Shown one piece after another: positions 46,272 to 54,993 of a stretch of 55,231 nucleotides of DNA. Position numbers and translations under genes: made by a program. The DNA lies in contig CAYZGR010000014.1 of assembly GCA_964478125.1 (NCBI GenBank), forward strand, positions 1-55,231. The letters run 5' to 3'. Below the pieces are notes generated by a model, which ran no database searches, was not told the origin of the DNA, and saw only the letters and a list, made by a program, of their open reading frames with translations. Position 1 is the stretch's first letter. Every line of letters begins with the position of its first letter. Origin of the DNA: FW021-bin31 sp964478125. GTDB lineage: Bacteria > Bacteroidota > Bacteroidia > Chitinophagales > Chitinophagaceae.

Positions 46272-46700
46272 CTATGCTTGTTCTCTTGTTAAAAAGTACT
46301 CAATGCCCAATTGATATCCCGTCAAACCCAGTCCGCAGATACTTCCCTTGCAAACCGGCCCGATCAACGACTTATGGCGAAAAGCTTCCCTGGAAAAGAC
46401 ATTGGAAATATGTATTTCAATCACTTCCGAAGGGATGGCGGCTATGGCATCCCGGATAGCCACACTGGTATGGGTATAAGCTCCGGCATTGAGCAGGATA
46501 CCCTGACGGCTAAAGCCCGATTGGTGAAGCTGGTCTATAAGGCGTCCCTCCGCATTACTCTGAAAATAAGACAGCTCCACCTCTTTATACCTGGTTTGCA
46601 AGTACTCAAAATAATCCTCAAAAGACCGCCGGCCATAGATTCCGGGTTCTCTTTTGCCCAACAGGTTAAGGTTAGGACCGTTTATAATGGCTATCTTCAT
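46272..46700 (-). CDS. aroQ: type II 3-dehydroquinate dehydratase
   Basis: A 142-residue shikimate pathway enzyme converting 3-dehydroquinate to 3-dehydroshikimate. IINGPNLNLLGKREPGIYG holds the catalytic arginine and tyrosine on the flexible lid, ILLNAGAYTHTSVAIRDAI is the substrate-binding segment and EIHISNVFSREAFRHKS provides the catalytic histidine. The C-terminus GSICGLGLTGYQLGIEYF is typical of the dodecameric class II enzyme. The length is normal. It precedes lepB by 105 nt on the same strand. Confidence 0.96.
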   Translation of the reverse strand: MKIAIINGPNLNLLGKREPGIYGRRSFEDYFEYLQTRYKEVELSYFQSNAEGRLIDQLHQSGFSRQGILLNAGAYTHTSVAIRDAIAAIPSEVIEIHISNVFSREAFRHKSLIGPVCKGSICGLGLTGYQLGIEYFLTREQA

Positions 46701-46783
46701 TCATATAAATTTTGTTTCTGAAATAACAAGCTGAAAGCGCGTTTCGGTTCGATCTCTTAAGGCCTTCCCTACGCTGCCGGTAT

Positions 46784-46966
46784 CTATTTCTCGTTTACAG
46801 CCGTAGTATATGCGTATAAGTTTGTGGGAGCCGGCTGTCCGGGAGCAAGCCGGCTAAATTGCATGGGACAACCCATCTTGCGGGAAGTAGCACAGGAACT
46901 CATCACCATTATGAAACACAAGAATGCTATAGCAGGCATCCAGTTAAGGACTTTATTTTTCAACAT
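46784..46966 (-). CDS. small lipoprotein of unknown function
   Basis: A 60-residue protein counted from the ATG at 46966, giving MLKNKVLNWMPAIAFLCFIM, then the lipobox VMSSC; a longer frame to 46999 only adds a lysine-rich leader. The mature part is short (CATSRKMGCPMQFSRLAPGQ) and polar, with no known domain. It is divergent from mpl (62 nt between starts) and 83 nt ahead of aroQ. Short lipoproteins of this shape are common in Bacteroidota; the function is unknown. Confidence 0.6.
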   Translation of the reverse strand: MLKNKVLNWMPAIAFLCFIMVMSSCATSRKMGCPMQFSRLAPGQPAPTNLYAYTTAVNEK

Positions 46967-47027
46967 GGCCTTTTTCTTTTTCACGCTAAAGGTAGACAAT
47001 TATTAGGAATTCAGGTAATTTCGCTAC

Positions 47028-48401
47028 ATGAAGAAGATACATTTTATCGCGGTTGGCGGTAGTGTTATGCATCAATTAGCGATTGCCCTGAAGGAAAAAG
47101 GCTACCGGATAACCGGCAGTGATGACGATTTTTATGACCCGGCCCGATCCAATCTGAAGCAGCATCATCTTTTACCCGAACCGGGATGGGACCGCAGGCG
47201 TATCTCGCCGGATACAGATGCCGTTATTTTGGGAATGCACGCCCGCGCAGATAATCCGGAATTGATAAAAGCCCGTGAACTGGGGCTGCCTGTTTTTTCA
47301 TTTCCGGAATACATATATGAAGAAAGCAGGAATAAAAAGCGTATCGTAATAGGAGGGAGCCATGGGAAAACGACCATCACTTCAATGATCCTGCATGTGC
47401 TTAAGCAATGCCATAAAGACTTTGATTTCCTGGTTGGCGCACCCATTCCCGGTTTCAGTCAATCTGTGAAAATAAGCGAGGCTCCCCTGATCATTTGCGA
47501 AGGCGATGAATATCCCGCTTCTCCCCTTAAAAAGATCCCCAAGTTCCTGTTTTACAAACCTCAAATAGCCGTATTAAGCGGTATTGCGTGGGATCATATA
47601 AATGTATTTCCCACCCTTGAAGAGTATAAGGCACAATTCGCTCTTTTCATACAAACACTTCCTCCGGGAGGCACGCTGATCTATAACCAGACGGATGAAA
47701 CGCTTCAAAACCTGGTGGCATCCCACGGGCAAAAATTAAGACTACTCCCTTACCGGCTTCCCGCATTTCAGATCAAAAACGGGATTACCAGGGTCTTTAT
47801 GAACGGTAAAAGCGAAACAGTAAAGATATTTGGACAGCACAATTTACAAAACCTGCAAGCGGCCGCACTGGTTTGCCGGGAGCTCGACATTTCCACTTCC
47901 GCGTTTTTAAACGCTATAAAAGATTTTGAAGGGGCCTTACGGCGTCTTGAGAAGGTCTTTGAGAATGAAGAATCGCTTATTTTCAGAGACTTTGCTCATG
48001 CTCCATCTAAAGTGAGGGCGAGTATGCAGGCGGTAAAAGATCAATATCCGGACAGGCGGTTGACCGCCATACTAGAACTGCATACGTATAGTAGTTTGAA
48101 TCCCTCTTTCCTTCCCCAATATGCACATACGATGGATGCAGCTGATGCAGCCTGTGTTTATTATAGTTCCCATGCCATAGAGATAAAAAAGCTCCCCCCG
48201 CTTTCACCGGAAAAAATCCGCGAGAGTTTTGGCCGGGAAGATCTGGAGATCATACACGAGCGGGAAGCATTAAAACAGTTTATTTCCCACCAAAGTCCGC
48301 TTCAAACCAACCTGCTGATGATGAGTTCAGGCAGTTTTGAAAATCTTTCCACCGAAGAAATAATCAATCTGTGGCAGGAAAAGAAAGCGGTTATTCCCTG
48401 A
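47028..48401 (+). CDS. mpl: Mpl-type UDP-N-acetylmuramate peptide ligase
   Basis: A 457-residue Mur ligase family enzyme that attaches the recycled tripeptide L-Ala-D-Glu-mDAP to UDP-MurNAc. It starts with the Rossmann motif IHFIAVGGSVMHQLAIALKE, then the ATP loop VIGGSHGKTTITSM, the central LSGIAWDHINVFPT and NLQNLQAAALVCRE, and the C-terminal domain FRDFAHAPSKVRASMQAVKD. The opening GSVMHQLA and the HAPSKV (rather than YGHHP) form point to Mpl rather than MurC. The ligand peptide is inferred from the family. It is followed 41 nt on by the exonuclease gene. Confidence 0.9.
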   Translation: MKKIHFIAVGGSVMHQLAIALKEKGYRITGSDDDFYDPARSNLKQHHLLPEPGWDRRRISPDTDAVILGMHARADNPELIKARELGLPVFSFPEYIYEESRNKKRIVIGGSHGKTTITSMILHVLKQCHKDFDFLVGAPIPGFSQSVKISEAPLIICEGDEYPASPLKKIPKFLFYKPQIAVLSGIAWDHINVFPTLEEYKAQFALFIQTLPPGGTLIYNQTDETLQNLVASHGQKLRLLPYRLPAFQIKNGITRVFMNGKSETVKIFGQHNLQNLQAAALVCRELDISTSAFLNAIKDFEGALRRLEKVFENEESLIFRDFAHAPSKVRASMQAVKDQYPDRRLTAILELHTYSSLNPSFLPQYAHTMDAADAACVYYSSHAIEIKKLPPLSPEKIRESFGREDLEIIHEREALKQFISHQSPLQTNLLMMSSGSFENLSTEEIINLWQEKKAVIP

Positions 48402-48442
48402 TTTCCATATTTTTTGAGAACTTTACCACTCAATCTTGTCTT

Positions 48443-49216
48443 ATGAAAAAGTTAGCACTCGACCGTCCGCTGGCATTTATTGATCTGGAAACGACAGGTA
48501 CGCATATCGCTAAAGATCACATCATCGAAATCGCCATCGTAAAGATAATGCCTGACGGCAGCACGCTCTGTAAAACCAGGCGGATCAATCCCGGTATTCC
48601 CATTCCTGCGGAAACCACAAAGATTCACGGCATCAGCGACGAGGATGTAAAGGATTGTCCGACCTTCAAAGAGATCGCTAATGAAATAAGGCAGTTTATC
48701 GGGGATAGCGATCTGGCAGGATATAATTCGGATCGTTTTGATATTCCCCTATTAGTAGAGGAGTTTCTGCGTGTAGGTCTGGACCTGGACATGCGCAACC
48801 GCAGACAAATTGACGTGCAGACCATCTTTCACCAAATGGAGAAACGGACGCTGAGCGCCGCCTATCAATTTTATTGTAAAAAAGATCTGAAAGATGCGCA
48901 TGCGGCGGAAGCTGATGCCCGGGCCACCTATGAGATCCTTGAAGCCCAACTCAACCATTACGAAGATTTGAAAGAAGATGTAGGCTTCCTCTCCAAGTTT
49001 ACCACCCGGGACGAATTTGTGGATCACGGCCGCCGGATAGTGATGCGGAACGGAAAAGAAGTCTTCAACTTCGGAAAATACAAGGGCCAGCCCGTGCGCG
49101 AGGTATTGAAAAAAGAACCACAATATTATGATTGGATGATGCGATCAGACTTCCTTCTTCATACCAAGCAAAAGCTGTCAGAAATCTTCAATGATATGAT
49201 GTTAAAGAAATCTTAA
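48443..49216 (+). CDS. DnaQ-like 3'-5' exonuclease with a C-terminal FGKYKG domain
   Basis: 257 residues from the ATG at 48443; a longer frame to 48371 overlaps mpl and is not preferred. The DEDDh exonuclease fold is at 1-170: AFIDLETTG, HGISDEDV, LAGYNSDRFDIPLL and, near the end, HAAEADARATYEIL (the H/D set). A C-terminal block (about 208-250) reads EVFNFGKYKGQPVREVLKKE followed by YYDWMMRSDF, a DUF3820-like module seen on several exonucleases. It is expected to proofread or trim DNA or RNA ends; the precise partner is unknown. Confidence 0.9.
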   Translation: MKKLALDRPLAFIDLETTGTHIAKDHIIEIAIVKIMPDGSTLCKTRRINPGIPIPAETTKIHGISDEDVKDCPTFKEIANEIRQFIGDSDLAGYNSDRFDIPLLVEEFLRVGLDLDMRNRRQIDVQTIFHQMEKRTLSAAYQFYCKKDLKDAHAAEADARATYEILEAQLNHYEDLKEDVGFLSKFTTRDEFVDHGRRIVMRNGKEVFNFGKYKGQPVREVLKKEPQYYDWMMRSDFLLHTKQKLSEIFNDMMLKKS

Positions 49217-49287
49217 TATAAGTTACCGCAGGTATCGGTGTACCGCTTATTGGTACTTTTACGTATCCTGAACAATGACCTGATGTA

Positions 49288-50007
49288 TTGAAAAAGCTTG
49301 TCATCATACCCACTTATAATGAAAAGGAAAATATAACTCCTGTTCTTCAGGCCGTACTTTCTTTAAAAACATCTTTTGATATATTGGTCATTGATGATCA
49401 TTCCCCCGACGGTACGGCCGAATTGGTTAAATCCTGCCTGAAAGATCATCCCGAAAGGTTATTCCTTGAAGAAAGAAAAGGCAAACTGGGGTTAGGCACC
49501 GCCTATATCCACGGATTTAAGTGGGCTCTGAGCAAAGGATACGATTATATTTTTGAGATGGATGCCGACTTTTCCCATGATCCCAAAGACCTGCTCCGGC
49601 TCTATGCGTCCTGTCACGAGGAAGGGACAGATGTGGCGGTAGGCTCGCGTTATGTAAAAGGAGGAGAAACCAGGAACTGGCCCTGGGATCGAAACTTTCT
49701 TTCACGCGGGGCTTCTTTATACGTCCGGTTGATCACGCGGATACCCATAAAGGATGCCACGGCAGGCTTCGTTTGCTATAAACGCAAGGTACTGGAGGCC
49801 ATAGACCTTGACCGTATTAAATTCGTAGGATATGCTTTTCAGATCGAGATGAAATTTACCGCCTGGAAATTGGGCTTTAAGGTCGTGGAAATCCCTATCA
49901 CCTTCACCGACCGGAAACTGGGCGCCTCGAAAATGAGCAAAAATATTATCAAGGAAGGCGTTATAGGGGTTCTGCAAATGCAATGGAAATGGATGAGAAA
50001 CCGTTAA
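49288..50007 (+). CDS. polyprenyl-phosphate mannosyltransferase-like GT2 glycosyltransferase
   Basis: A 239-residue enzyme that transfers mannose or glucose to a polyprenyl phosphate. KLVIIPTYNEKENITPVLQA, LVIDDHSPDGTAELV and the acceptor motif FEMDADFSHDPKDL are those of dolichol-phosphate mannose synthase, and DATAGFVCYKRKVLEAIDLD and DRKLGASKMSKNIIKEG confirm the group. The start is TTG at 49288: an in-frame TGA lies at 49276-49278 and no ATG occurs between it and the conserved N-terminus. No C-terminal membrane domain is present, so it is the soluble short form. It is convergent with rseP. Confidence 0.92.
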   Translation: MKKLVIIPTYNEKENITPVLQAVLSLKTSFDILVIDDHSPDGTAELVKSCLKDHPERLFLEERKGKLGLGTAYIHGFKWALSKGYDYIFEMDADFSHDPKDLLRLYASCHEEGTDVAVGSRYVKGGETRNWPWDRNFLSRGASLYVRLITRIPIKDATAGFVCYKRKVLEAIDLDRIKFVGYAFQIEMKFTAWKLGFKVVEIPITFTDRKLGASKMSKNIIKEGVIGVLQMQWKWMRNR

Positions 50008-50032
50008 ACAAGGGCTATGATCCCCCAGCCTT

Positions 50033-51394
50033 CTAGCGGAACCATCCCTGTATGGCCCGCCATACATCCATGCCATTTGCAAACAACAGCAAACCTAAAA
50101 GAATGATCATGCCCGTTATCTGGGCATATTCCAGGAACTTTTCGTTGGGTTTTCGCCCCGTGACCATTTCGTATAAAAGGAATAATACATGCCCTCCGTC
50201 TAATGCCGGTATGGGAAGGATATTCATAAAAGCCAGGATGAGGGATAATATAGCAGTCCATAACCAGAACACCTGCCAGTTCCAACTCGGAGCGAAAGCT
50301 TTGGCAATAGAGCCGAAACCGCCCAATCCTTTATAAGCGCCGGTAGAAGGTTTAAATATCAAAGAAAAAGATTTGATATAGGCGCCCAATTTATCAACAG
50401 CCATACGTACCCCGGCTGGAAAAGAAGTGAAGAAGCCGTATTTGATATGCTCCACCTGAAGAAATCCCATATCTTCCAATCGGTTATAGTCGGCCAGTGT
50501 ATAAAAGCCCAAGGTTCCTTTCTCCGATACGGGAAATACTAAAGTATCCCTGGCTCCATTCCGCAGTACCGTAACGGCCACTTGCTGCCCTTTATGGTTT
50601 TTCAGACTTCTTCTCACCATGCTGAATAGCGGAGTCTTCTGATGATCTATCCCCACGATCCGGTCTCCTTTGTGAAGTCCTCCGATCGCCGCTTTAGAAT
50701 CCGGCAAAATGCTGTCCACTATAGCCGGGATAGCCGGCGAAAAAAGGCCTCCGCTCTTACCGCTGCTGATGATCTGAGCTACCAGATCCTCCGGCATTTC
50801 CAAAGTAAATACCGAATCATTCCGCTGTACTTTCACCTGCCGGGCATAGATCATTTTTCCATTCAGATCATCGAAATAAGTAACCTTTTCCCCATTAATA
50901 GCCAGGATACGGTCCCCGTCATTAAAACCCAGTTGGTAAGCCAGGGAATCGCTGCATTCTACGCCGTACTCTAATCCAGACATGGGGATCTTTTGTTCTC
51001 CCCAGGTCCAGAGGATCATTGCAAAAATGACAAAAGCAAGCAGTACATTCATGGTCACTCCGGCGATCATTACGATGAGCCGCTGCCAGGCCGGTTTGGA
51101 ACGAAACTCCCAGGGCTGGGGCTCCCCCTTCATTTGCTCTTTATCCATGCTCTCATCAATCATGCCGGCTATTTTCACGTAGCCTCCCAGGGGAAGCCAC
51201 CCGACGCCATATTCCGTATCCTTTATCTTTTTCTTGAAAAGAGAAAACCAGGGGTCGAAGAAGAGATAGAACTTTTCCACTCTGCACTTAAAGATTCGCG
51301 CGGTAATATAATGCCCAAATTCGTGAAGAATGACCAATATGGATAAGGAGAGTATGAGCTGTGCCGCTTTTATTAAAATAACGCTTAAGGTCAT
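50033..51394 (-). CDS. rseP: RseP-type site-2 membrane metalloprotease
   Basis: A 453-residue intramembrane zinc protease. The motif ILHEFGHYITARIFK gives the zinc histidines and catalytic glutamate, and LAFMNILPIPALDGGHVLF gives the third ligand. Two PDZ-like regions lie between (about 130-215 and 220-300; YQLGFNDGDRILAINGEKVT and GGLHKGDRIVGIDHQKTPLF). Four membrane segments are visible. The family cleaves anti-sigma factors or leftover signal peptides; the target here is not shown. It begins 12 nt after dxr, the usual Bacteroidota arrangement. Confidence 0.95.
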   Translation of the reverse strand: MTLSVILIKAAQLILSLSILVILHEFGHYITARIFKCRVEKFYLFFDPWFSLFKKKIKDTEYGVGWLPLGGYVKIAGMIDESMDKEQMKGEPQPWEFRSKPAWQRLIVMIAGVTMNVLLAFVIFAMILWTWGEQKIPMSGLEYGVECSDSLAYQLGFNDGDRILAINGEKVTYFDDLNGKMIYARQVKVQRNDSVFTLEMPEDLVAQIISSGKSGGLFSPAIPAIVDSILPDSKAAIGGLHKGDRIVGIDHQKTPLFSMVRRSLKNHKGQQVAVTVLRNGARDTLVFPVSEKGTLGFYTLADYNRLEDMGFLQVEHIKYGFFTSFPAGVRMAVDKLGAYIKSFSLIFKPSTGAYKGLGGFGSIAKAFAPSWNWQVFWLWTAILSLILAFMNILPIPALDGGHVLFLLYEMVTGRKPNEKFLEYAQITGMIILLGLLLFANGMDVWRAIQGWFR

Positions 51395-51406
51395 AATATC
51401 TGCTGT

Positions 51407-52570
51407 TTACCTTTTTTCTTCAATCAGTTTTCGTGCAAGGCGTCGTGCCTCCTGATCGCTTTGTTCAAAAATTTCAAGAGAAGAAGTACGCTCAAAAGTT
51501 ACCTGGCCCATCACTTTTTCAATAATTTCGGTCATATCCAGAAAACCAATAATATTCTTCAAAAAGGCCTGCACCACTTCCTCATTTGCCGCATTCATGA
51601 CACAAGCCATGTTGCCTCCTTTATTTAAAGCCTCTGTTGCCAGCGCAAGATTACGAAAAGTTTTGATGTCCGGAGCCTCAAACTTCAGCTTGTGATAAGA
51701 TTTAAAATCAAGACGTTGAAAATTATTAGCCCGTCTTTCGGGATAAGTCAGGGCATACTGTATAGGCAGCTTCATATCCGGCACCCCCATTTGTGCTTTA
51801 ATAGACCCATCCGAGAACTGTACCATGGAATGGATAACAGACTGTGGATGCACCAACACTTCAATCTGCCCGGGATCAAGGTCAAATAACCAGCGTGCCT
51901 CTATCATTTCCAAACCTTTGTTCATTAAGGTAGCGGAATCAATAGATACCTTTTCTCCCATTTCCCAATTGGGATGTTGCAGGGCATGGTCTTTTTTCAC
52001 ATTCACCAGGAAATTGGTCTTTTTTCCCAGAAACGGCCCTCCGGATGCCGTAAGAATGACCTTTTCAATGGTTTGCACCGATTCGCCGCGGAGACATTGA
52101 AATATGGCCGAGTGCTCTGAATCTACCGGTATCAACTCGGCATGGTTTTCTCGGGCTACCTGCATCACCAGTTCCCCGGCGACCACCAATGTTTCTTTGT
52201 TGGCCAGGGCAACAGTCGTTCCTTTTTCGAGTGCCGCCAGGGTAGGCTTCAATCCTGCAAACCCCACAATGGCCGACAACATCAGGTCTATATGCGCTCC
52301 GGCAGCAGCTTCACAAAGCGCATCATTCCCCGCTTGTACAGCTATCGGCAGATCATCCAGGGCGCTTTTCAATTCGTCCCCTTTGCTTTCATCTCCAAGA
52401 ACGACCAATTTCGGATTAAATCGTCTGGCCTGTTCAATGAGCAACGTACTATTGGAGTGCGCGGTAAGCACTTCCACTTCAAATTCATCAGGGAACAGTT
52501 CAACAACCTCCAAAGCCTGCCGGCCGATAGAACCGGTGGCTCCAAATATCCCAATACGTTTTTTCTCCAT
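51407..52570 (-). CDS. dxr: 1-deoxy-D-xylulose 5-phosphate reductoisomerase
   Basis: A 387-residue NADPH enzyme, the second step of the non-mevalonate isoprenoid pathway. Residues 5-18 (RIGIFGATGSIGRQ) bind the cofactor. VALANKETLVVAGELV and IPVDSEHSAIFQCL are the substrate and metal motifs, TASGGPF the flexible-loop signature, and KVSIDSATLMNKGLEMIEAR the metal-binding block. All are intact and the length is normal. It is coupled to rseP downstream (12 nt). Confidence 0.97.
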   Translation of the reverse strand: MEKKRIGIFGATGSIGRQALEVVELFPDEFEVEVLTAHSNSTLLIEQARRFNPKLVVLGDESKGDELKSALDDLPIAVQAGNDALCEAAAGAHIDLMLSAIVGFAGLKPTLAALEKGTTVALANKETLVVAGELVMQVARENHAELIPVDSEHSAIFQCLRGESVQTIEKVILTASGGPFLGKKTNFLVNVKKDHALQHPNWEMGEKVSIDSATLMNKGLEMIEARWLFDLDPGQIEVLVHPQSVIHSMVQFSDGSIKAQMGVPDMKLPIQYALTYPERRANNFQRLDFKSYHKLKFEAPDIKTFRNLALATEALNKGGNMACVMNAANEEVVQAFLKNIIGFLDMTEIIEKVMGQVTFERTSSLEIFEQSDQEARRLARKLIEEKR

Positions 52571-52628
52571 ATTAATACTATATAAGAAAGCTAAATAGGC
52601 AGCCCAAGAAGTATATCCGGCCTGTCGC

Positions 52629-54134
52629 CTATTCAGAGGGTTTTATAAAAGGCATCAATTTTCCGGCAATATTGCGATCATTGCTCAGTCGCGGTACTTT
52701 ATTTTGCCCGCCCAGCTTGCCGATAGATTTCATATAATCAATAAAACCATTTTCTCTCACCGGCCGGATCTTTAAGGGCTGTAGTATATGGCCCTGCTGC
52801 AAATCTTTATAATAAATATTTTTTTCCTGCAATTGATGATCTACTTCCCGGGCAAAACTTTCTAGATCGGCAGGCTGATTCTCAAATTCGATAAACCATT
52901 CATGATAGGGTCTTTCCCCTTCAGGTGTCTGAATAAACGGGGCCACGGTAAATTCCACTATTCTTGTGTCTTTTTGCTCTGCAATTTTCATCAGGCTGCT
53001 TTCCACTTCTTCAGTGATCACGTGTTCCCCGAAAGCTGAAATAAAATGTTTCGTACGACCTGTAACCGTCAGCCGGTATGGATCCAGGGAAACAAACCTT
53101 ACAGTATCTCCCAGGTTATACCCCCATAATCCTGCATTGCTGTTAATAATCATGGCATAATTTTCTCCTTTTTTCACCTCCTCCAAAGAAAGACGGGTAG
53201 GATTTTCATCAAATATTTCGGCTTCCGGAACGAACTCATAAAAAATTCCCGAATTGGTATTTAATAACAAGCCTTCCGCCTCCCGGCTGTCCTGGAAAGC
53301 AAAAAACCCTTCCGATGCGGGAAAGGTCTCTACCGTATCCACTTCTTTTCCGATTGCATCAAATAAATTCTTCTTATAGGGTTCAAAATTGACGCCTCCA
53401 TGTACAAGTACCGAAAAGTTAGGAAATAACCGGCTCACCCGCTTCCCGCTTTTTTCAATTAAACGGTCAAAATACATCTGCATCCAGGGAGGAATACCGC
53501 TGATAAGCCGCATGTCTTTTTGAATCGTTTCCGCTACTATTTTATCCAGCTTGGTCTCCCAGTCCTCGATACAATTGGTTTCAAAACCGGGCAACTGGTT
53601 TTTTCTCAGATAATAAGGTACATGGTGATTTACAATACCGCTCAGCCGACCGGTAGGAATGCCTCCCGTGCGGGTAAGCGTTGGAGAACCGGAAAGAAAG
53701 ATCATCTGTCCGCCGGTAAATTTATTGTTCCCGGTCTCGGCAATATAACATAGAAGAGCATTCCGGGCGGTATCTATATGGTTTCCTATAGAATCTTTGG
53801 TAATAGGGATAAACTTTATGCCGCTGGTCGTACCTGACGTCTTTGCAAAATAAAGAGGCTGTCCTTTCCAGAGAATATTCTGCTTCCCCTCTTTCACCTT
53901 TTCCAGATAGGGGGCAAGGGCCTCATAATCGCGTATGGGTACGGCCCGCCGGTATTCATTATATGAAGTAATTTCTTTAAAGGAGTGATCTGAGCCGAAC
54001 AGCGTCTTACGGCCGTTTTTGAGTAAATTCTGCAAGATGGCTTTCTGATGTACCAGGGCCTGTCTGGCATCTTTCTGTACCTTTTTATAAATATATTGGG
54101 CAAAGGGTTTGGCCAGCAGGGGTTTAACTTCCAT
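52629..54134 (-). CDS. GH3-auxin-type acyl-acid amido synthetase-like protein
   Basis: 501 residues from the ATG at 54134; a TTG six codons upstream is less likely. YFAKTSGTTSGIKFIPITKD is the ATP/adenylate loop of the ANL-like GH3 (plant auxin-responsive GH3, not glycoside hydrolase) family, with GVNFEPYKKNLF, FPASEGFFAFQD and YNLGDTVRFVSLDPYRLTVT following, and a C-terminal domain ending KIRPVRENGFIDYMKSIGKL. Plant members join amino acids to hormones; bacterial substrates are unknown. It stands 58 nt before dxr. A perfect minus-strand -7 element lies 54 nt upstream of the start. Confidence 0.88.
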   Translation of the reverse strand: MEVKPLLAKPFAQYIYKKVQKDARQALVHQKAILQNLLKNGRKTLFGSDHSFKEITSYNEYRRAVPIRDYEALAPYLEKVKEGKQNILWKGQPLYFAKTSGTTSGIKFIPITKDSIGNHIDTARNALLCYIAETGNNKFTGGQMIFLSGSPTLTRTGGIPTGRLSGIVNHHVPYYLRKNQLPGFETNCIEDWETKLDKIVAETIQKDMRLISGIPPWMQMYFDRLIEKSGKRVSRLFPNFSVLVHGGVNFEPYKKNLFDAIGKEVDTVETFPASEGFFAFQDSREAEGLLLNTNSGIFYEFVPEAEIFDENPTRLSLEEVKKGENYAMIINSNAGLWGYNLGDTVRFVSLDPYRLTVTGRTKHFISAFGEHVITEEVESSLMKIAEQKDTRIVEFTVAPFIQTPEGERPYHEWFIEFENQPADLESFAREVDHQLQEKNIYYKDLQQGHILQPLKIRPVRENGFIDYMKSIGKLGGQNKVPRLSNDRNIAGKLMPFIKPSE

Positions 54135-54187
54135 GAAACAGCTTCTTTTCAATCTTTATAAAAAAGGTAATCACGTTAAAGAAAGCA

Positions 54188-54195
54188 CAAAAGTA
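54188..54195 (-). promoter_or_regulatory. candidate -7 element of the GH3-auxin-type gene
   Basis: The minus strand reads TACTTTTG, a perfect TAnnTTTG, 54 nt before the start at 54134. No clear -33 element is present. It faces the rplU promoter in the same 156-bp spacer. Confidence 0.45.
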
Positions 54196-54236
54196 GGAAA
54201 TTTGAGCCCGCTATATGCTATAATTTTGATAAAAAA

Positions 54237-54267
54237 TTTGCCATTTGAAAAAGTCAGACTACTTTTG
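54237..54267 (+). promoter_or_regulatory. promoter of rplU-rpmA
   Basis: TTTG at 54237-54240 (-33), 19 nt spacer, TACTTTTG at 54260-54267 (-7, perfect). The rplU start follows 23 nt later. A second -7 match, TAATTTTG at 54221-54228, has a TTTG 16 nt upstream and could be a weaker tandem promoter. Confidence 0.65.
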
Positions 54268-54290
54268 CACAAATTTATATTCATAAAATT

Positions 54291-54596
54291 ATGTTCACAG
54301 TTGTTAACATCGCTGGTCAGCAATTCAAAGTTACCAAAGACCAGGAGATTTTTGTACACCAGCTAAAAGGCGAAGCGGGAGACAAAGTAGAATTTTCCGA
54401 CGTACTTATGCAAACTGATGGCGATAACAACATTACTGTTGGTAAGGATGTAAAAGCCACTGTAAAAGCAGAGATTCTTGAACATGTTCAGGGAGACAAA
54501 GTGATCGCTTTTAAGATGAAACGCCGGAAGGGTTTCCGCAAAAAAATAGGTTTTCGGCAGCATTTTACCAAAATCCGTATCAACGAAATTGTTTAG
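54291..54596 (+). CDS. rplU: 50S ribosomal protein L21
   Basis: A 101-residue large-subunit protein. The N-terminal MFTVVNIAGQQFKVTKDQEI and the ending KMKRRKGFRKKIGFRQHFTK match bacterial L21 along the full length, and the basic C-terminus contacts 23S rRNA. The order rplU-rpmA is the near-universal bacterial arrangement. It is preceded by a strong Bacteroidota promoter and followed 41 nt on by rpmA. Confidence 0.97.
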   Translation: MFTVVNIAGQQFKVTKDQEIFVHQLKGEAGDKVEFSDVLMQTDGDNNITVGKDVKATVKAEILEHVQGDKVIAFKMKRRKGFRKKIGFRQHFTKIRINEIV

Positions 54597-54637
54597 TTTC
54601 TATTATTCCATTATATTTGACTCCATAAAACATTATC

Positions 54638-54916
54638 ATGGCACATAAAAAGGGTGAAGGAAGTGTAAAGAATGGGCGTGACTCAAGAAGTAAACGATTG
54701 GGTGTGAAGATTTTCGGTGGCCAGCCGGCCATTGCCGGAAATATTATTGTGCGCCAGAGAGGTACGGTATACCATCCTGGAAAAAATGTAGGGGTGGGTA
54801 AGGATTTCACTATTTATGCATTGGCTGACGGAGTGGTAGAGTTTAAAAAAGGACATAAGGCAAGAACTTATGTATCTGTAAATGCCGTTGATCCCATTCC
54901 CCAACCTGAAGCATAA
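54638..54916 (+). CDS. rpmA: 50S ribosomal protein L27
   Basis: A 92-residue protein whose N-terminus reaches the peptidyl transferase centre. MAHKKGEGSVKNGRDSRSKR, LGVKIFGGQPAIAGNIIVRQ and RGTVYHPGKNVGVGKDFTIY are full-family matches. The N-terminus starts directly with AHKKGEG, with no Firmicutes-type cleaved leader. It is in one operon with rplU. Confidence 0.97.
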   Translation: MAHKKGEGSVKNGRDSRSKRLGVKIFGGQPAIAGNIIVRQRGTVYHPGKNVGVGKDFTIYALADGVVEFKKGHKARTYVSVNAVDPIPQPEA

Positions 54917-54993
54917 CCATGCCCTGTCCATATCAGACAGTTCTGCCATAATGTTTTTTAATTCGCATTTACTAACCCAAAATTCAAAAAACA

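Noticed and set aside
52104..52598. 164-codon plus-strand frame opposite dxr
   Set aside because: Shadow of dxr; serine- and alanine-rich with no family features.
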